Assembly (NCBI GenBank): GCA_016617855.1
Contig: JAECUM010001712.1
Span: 22,702 to 86,701 of the forward strand
Direction of reading: 5' to 3'
DNA: 64,000 nucleotides
Source: Megalonaias nervosa
Lineage: Eukaryota; Mollusca; Bivalvia; Unionida; Unionidae
Below the pieces are notes generated by a model. It made no database searches. It was not told the DNA's origin and saw nothing but the letters and a program-made list of their open reading frames with translations. Shown one piece after another: positions 60,535 through 64,000 of the stretch; positions within the stretch are counted from its first letter, which is position 1, and every line of letters starts with the position of its first letter. Made by a program: the position numbers and the translations under genes.

Positions 60535-60745
60535 TCACCTCTGTCCATGTGGGTTTGAGTCTTGTGCATGGCCTGTGTGGGTATGTGAGAATGCTACCTG
60601 TAGTTTTGTGTGAGTCGGTGGTTCTTATCAGGGCTTCCGCATGTTCGTCTACCACTAGTTATAGTGGCTGCCATGAATAGCCTAACTTTGCCCTCTGAAA
60701 TGGCATTAAACCCCAAATCAACACCAACAAGAACAAAACCTTTTA
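60535..60745 (+). mobile_element. SINE-like repeat, third type
   Basis: GTGGGTTTGAGTCTTGTGCA (B-box-like), GTGTGGGTATGTGAGAATGC, then CTGCCATGAATAGC and TGGCATTAAACCCCAAATCA at the 3' end. The ...GGCATTAAACCC end is a phrase I associate with tRNA-derived SINEs of bivalves. The head is incomplete. Confidence 0.5.
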
Positions 60746-60992
60746 TACAGCTAATAGACTTTAATCTCTACTTTATCCCTAAAGCATACGGATAATATTA
60801 AGATCATTAATTCCATGGAGTGGAGCAAGTATATTAGTTTGTTTGTTGATCAAGATATGGAGAATGCTAATTTGCTAAACAAACAGGAAGGCAGGCTTGG
60901 CTAGCAAGTTCTAGGCTAGTTGATGGTCATAACAAGTTATTAGCTGCCCAGCAAGATGATGTGAAAATCCAATGCTGCTTAATTCTATTATT

Positions 60993-60996
<4 letters not shown>

Positions 60997-61074
<78 letters not shown>
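60997..61074. repeat. (GA)n microsatellite
   Basis: About 39 GA units, followed by ATGAATATTTTCTGATTT. That phrase also follows the (GA)n array at 56397-56460, so both arrays belong to the same repeated segment. Confidence 0.95.
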
Positions 61075-61078
<4 letters not shown>

Positions 61079-63068
61079 AATATTTTCCTCAATGAAGTAT
61101 AAACATGAATATTTTCTGATTTTAAAAAAATCCCGCTAATTATAGATTTTGAAATGATACAGCTGTCCAACAATGTCCAAAATACCACGACATAAATCTA
61201 CCCATTTCTCTGAGTATTTTGAAAAATAAATATGGATTATGTAATTTTGCTCAAATTGGAATAGAAACTTATTTCATCAGTTACAATTGAGTTGAAGGAA
61301 GGTGGTAAGGGATGATTGTTTGATTGCAATCTGAACTCTAAAATCTAGTGGCCTGTCACACAGCTTTTTTTATTATTTGCTTGAATCACTTTCCTAATTG
61401 ATTGCAAATCAAATTCAGCTAGGATCAAACACAAAGTGGCAGATGTATATCCTCACCTGAACTTAACTATAAGATCAAAGGCATTGTCATAAACAGTCCA
61501 ACTTGGAAGCATCTAATTCAGGTGGGGATTCCTAAATTTGCTGTTTGTATTGCTGCGACTCTATGGTCTTAATCTTAGTAACAGAAAAAAGCAAAAACCA
61601 ACATAGTTTAATAAAAGTCAACAAGTAATTTATTTCCCTTGAATACAAAGTGAAAATTTAAAAAGAACTTACACATGTTCAAATGTATGGAGTTACAAAT
61701 GTATTCCAATGGCATTCTGAATAAATTCCAATACTGAACATGCTGATGTTCTAATAGCCTTGAATGTGCTAATGTGCTAAAAATCATGATTTATCACAAT
61801 GATATAATAAAAATGTCCTTGAATGAATTCACAATAATCTCAAAATATTGATTTAGTCTGGAAATATTGAGCACTTTATAATTCCAGTGAATAATTTAAA
61901 GAAATAAATCCTCAAGTTAAAAACTGAGTACAACAATAAGACTGAAATTTTGAAGTAAACAGCATTAATATGAAAAGCTATGACACAAAAACAGAAGCAG
62001 GATGAGGGTAAACTTCCTTTCTATAACATTTTAAGTTGTCAACAAGAGCATGAATTTCCAACAGAAAAACTAAGTTTCCAATACTCGGATACCAGCAAAC
62101 ATGCTTACCTCCCTTATTATCTGAATATTTAATCTATCATAGAGAAATAGATATGTATTATGTTGTTCACAAAATAAATGTCACCTGTCAGGTAGACCCT
62201 TAACCAATCTACTGGCCAAGGTCAATCACATAATATAGATCATACATAACATATAATTTTTGAGAAAAGCCAAAAAACAATGCAAATTAAATATACATAA
62301 CAATGTTTGTTGTTTATGTATTCCAATTCCATCTGTTCACTAACTCCAAAGATATTTCTGGTCATTCTTTCTGCTAATTAAATAACGAGTATCAAGGCCT
62401 AAATATTGCAGGCACAATGCACTGTTTTTAAATAAAATGCAATGGAATTATAAAATTTTTAATTTCACAACTGTTGTTTCAGAGATTTACACCTATGGTA
62501 AAATTCAAATTGACAATTATCAAACACCTATGATCCCAAGGAATGATTTTTTGTTAACAAAGTAGAGGATGAAAGAATTTTCTTTCTGCTTGTATACTAT
62601 GTTTTTAAAGACATTAGACAAATTTTATTTCATAATTTAGAGCATGTTCAATATTATTTTAGCTTGGACGAGCTAATGTATTGTGCTATGTAGTAAGCAT
62701 TTTTTAATAATATATTACTCACTGAATCATTAGGTAGTTATATTATTTATTTTTCACCTTTAGCTGATATTACTACATGTCATTCTTTTATGTGGAAGTT
62801 TGAATATATACTTATTAGGAAGTTGTACATGAACCATTATTTCTACCAAATTAATTTGATTCTATATGGTCAGCATGATTCCACAGATGTGCCATACATA
62901 CATACTCTTGGGGGCTCTCATTTGATATTTTTTAATATCAAATTCATTTTGGTATTTTTTCTCCAGTCAGAGGATACTCATAAGCTATACTAGGAACGTG
63001 AAGGTCACGCCCATTAAATACATTTCTTTTAGTTTTAAATAGGAAAAATATAAGAATATTTTCTTCAT
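61075..63068. other. Stretch without supported gene
   Basis: AT-rich, no exon seen. TTTATTTCCC at 61629 would be AATAAA on the minus strand, so 61620-62600 could be the 3' UTR of a minus-strand gene lying to the right of the window. This is only a possibility. Confidence 0.3.
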
Positions 63069-63500
63069 TCTGGATTCAGCCTAGCTCTATTCCATGAATC
63101 TGGGATCAACCCAGAATACACTCGTATGTGGGGAACAGCCTAGCTTAGATTTAGTTAAGATGGGATCAGCCCAATATACATTGCATGCTGGGATTAGCCT
63201 AGCACATAGTCTACTTAAGCTGGGATCAGCGCAAAATACACTTGAATTCTGGGATCAACCTAACACAGATTTTACTTGAGCTGGGACCAGCCTAGCACAG
63301 TCCACAGAAGCTGGTATCGGCCGAGATTACACTTTAATGCTGGGATCAACCTAGTACCAACTACCCTTGAGCTGGTATCAGCCCAGAATACACAATAATA
63401 CTGGAATCAGCCTAGCATAGATTTACTTGAAGATGGGATCAGCCCAGAATATACTCAAACGCTGAGATCAGCCTAGCACCAATTCTACTGGGATCATCCT
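63069..63500. repeat. 60-bp minisatellite built of two 30-bp halves
   Basis: Units start at 63101, 63161, 63221 and 63281 with TGGGATCAGCCCAGAATACA-type and GGGATCAGCCTAGCACAGAT-type halves. About seven copies, the later ones with indels. Confidence 0.9.
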
Positions 63501-64000
63501 AGCACTGATTGGAAATCAGTCTTTTACATTCAGATTCTCCCCCACAGAGAGAGCCAAATATTTTAAAATATTTAAATTACGTATTGATGTTATTTTAGTT
63601 ATGAGTTTGATGTTGTAGAATATTGGTAATTATCAACAGTAGTAGCATGTTTAAGAGACAGGGAGAGTGAGTGTCAGAGAGAGACGAATGCATATACTCA
63701 TGTATCCTTTATTTCTTACAATGCATGTATTAAATCATTTCTCGTACAGTTCAGTATTGTTTTGTTGTGCATAAACATACATACATACATACATACATAC
63801 ATACATACATACATACATACATACATACATACATACTGTAATAACCTGCATTTATGGAGTGCAATATACATGCATGTATGCGGTAAAATCTTTACATACA
63901 TGCCATCCAGTTTTCATACATGCCATCCAATTTGGCCTCAATTTTTTTTTTTAAATCAGTGCATTACCAGTGCATTGCTCAAATTAGCTGACAGTAATAT
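63501..64000. repeat. Terminal stretch with (ATAC)n array
   Basis: 63770-63836 is about 17 ATAC units. A GAGAGTGAGTGTCAGAGAGA purine stretch is at 63663. No gene. Confidence 0.9.

Overview
This window looks like gene-poor, AT-rich, repeat-dense nuclear DNA from an invertebrate animal, most likely a bivalve mollusc. The reasons are split GT-AG exons, tRNA-derived SINEs with (CA)n tails, relics of DIRS-like and Ty3/Gypsy retroelements, a decayed THAP domain, intronless TRIM-type (RING/B-box/NHL) gene copies, and many minisatellites and dinucleotide arrays. The species cannot be named from the sequence. I see no operon, CRISPR array, rRNA gene or intact tRNA gene, and no intact full-length protein gene.

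Layout. 1-3285: end of a 48-bp satellite with higher-order periods. 4284-19281, minus strand: the 3' part of an enoyl-CoA hydratase (crotonase) family gene. Its last exon (4329-4399) has a poly(A) signal. An upstream exon lies at 19139-19281. The exon that should join them exists twice, at 16648-16801 with an in-frame TAG and at 6565-6655 as a decayed, truncated copy. Both copies sit in an old duplication (about 4.5-9.7 kb against 13.0-19.1 kb). That duplication was later interrupted by a dispersed 1.4-kb repeat in the first copy and a DIRS-like relic in the second. 11241-12742: nested minisatellites. 20608-23050: two more minisatellite arrays.

27665-31205: a minus-strand TRIM pseudogene cut off in its coiled coil by a minisatellite. 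A related minisatellite lies on its other side in inverted orientation. 34870-39510: minus-strand Ty3/Gypsy pieces (pre-integrase and protease) around a tandemly duplicated segment that carries (AT)n arrays. 41190-42190: a 27-bp minisatellite with a 182-bp higher-order unit. 43928-45899: a plus-strand TRIM-NHL pseudogene with three lost zinc ligands and three frameshifts, followed at 46490-46956 by a partial second copy of its C-terminus.

47660-49271: second copy of the dispersed 1.4-kb repeat, inserted in a minisatellite and carrying an extra foldback of about 100 bp. 49590-50385: a degenerate tandem repeat of about 100 bp. 51405-51755: a possible unidentified minus-strand exon. 53566-61074: SINEs, a THAP relic and a degenerate segment present about three times with paired (ATT)n and (GA)n arrays. 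63069-63500: a 60-bp minisatellite.

No set of genes here works together as a system. The interest is in how tandem arrays, duplications and insertions have dismantled host genes, above all the crotonase and TRIM copies. Protein family calls rest on motif recognition by eye and were not checked by database search.
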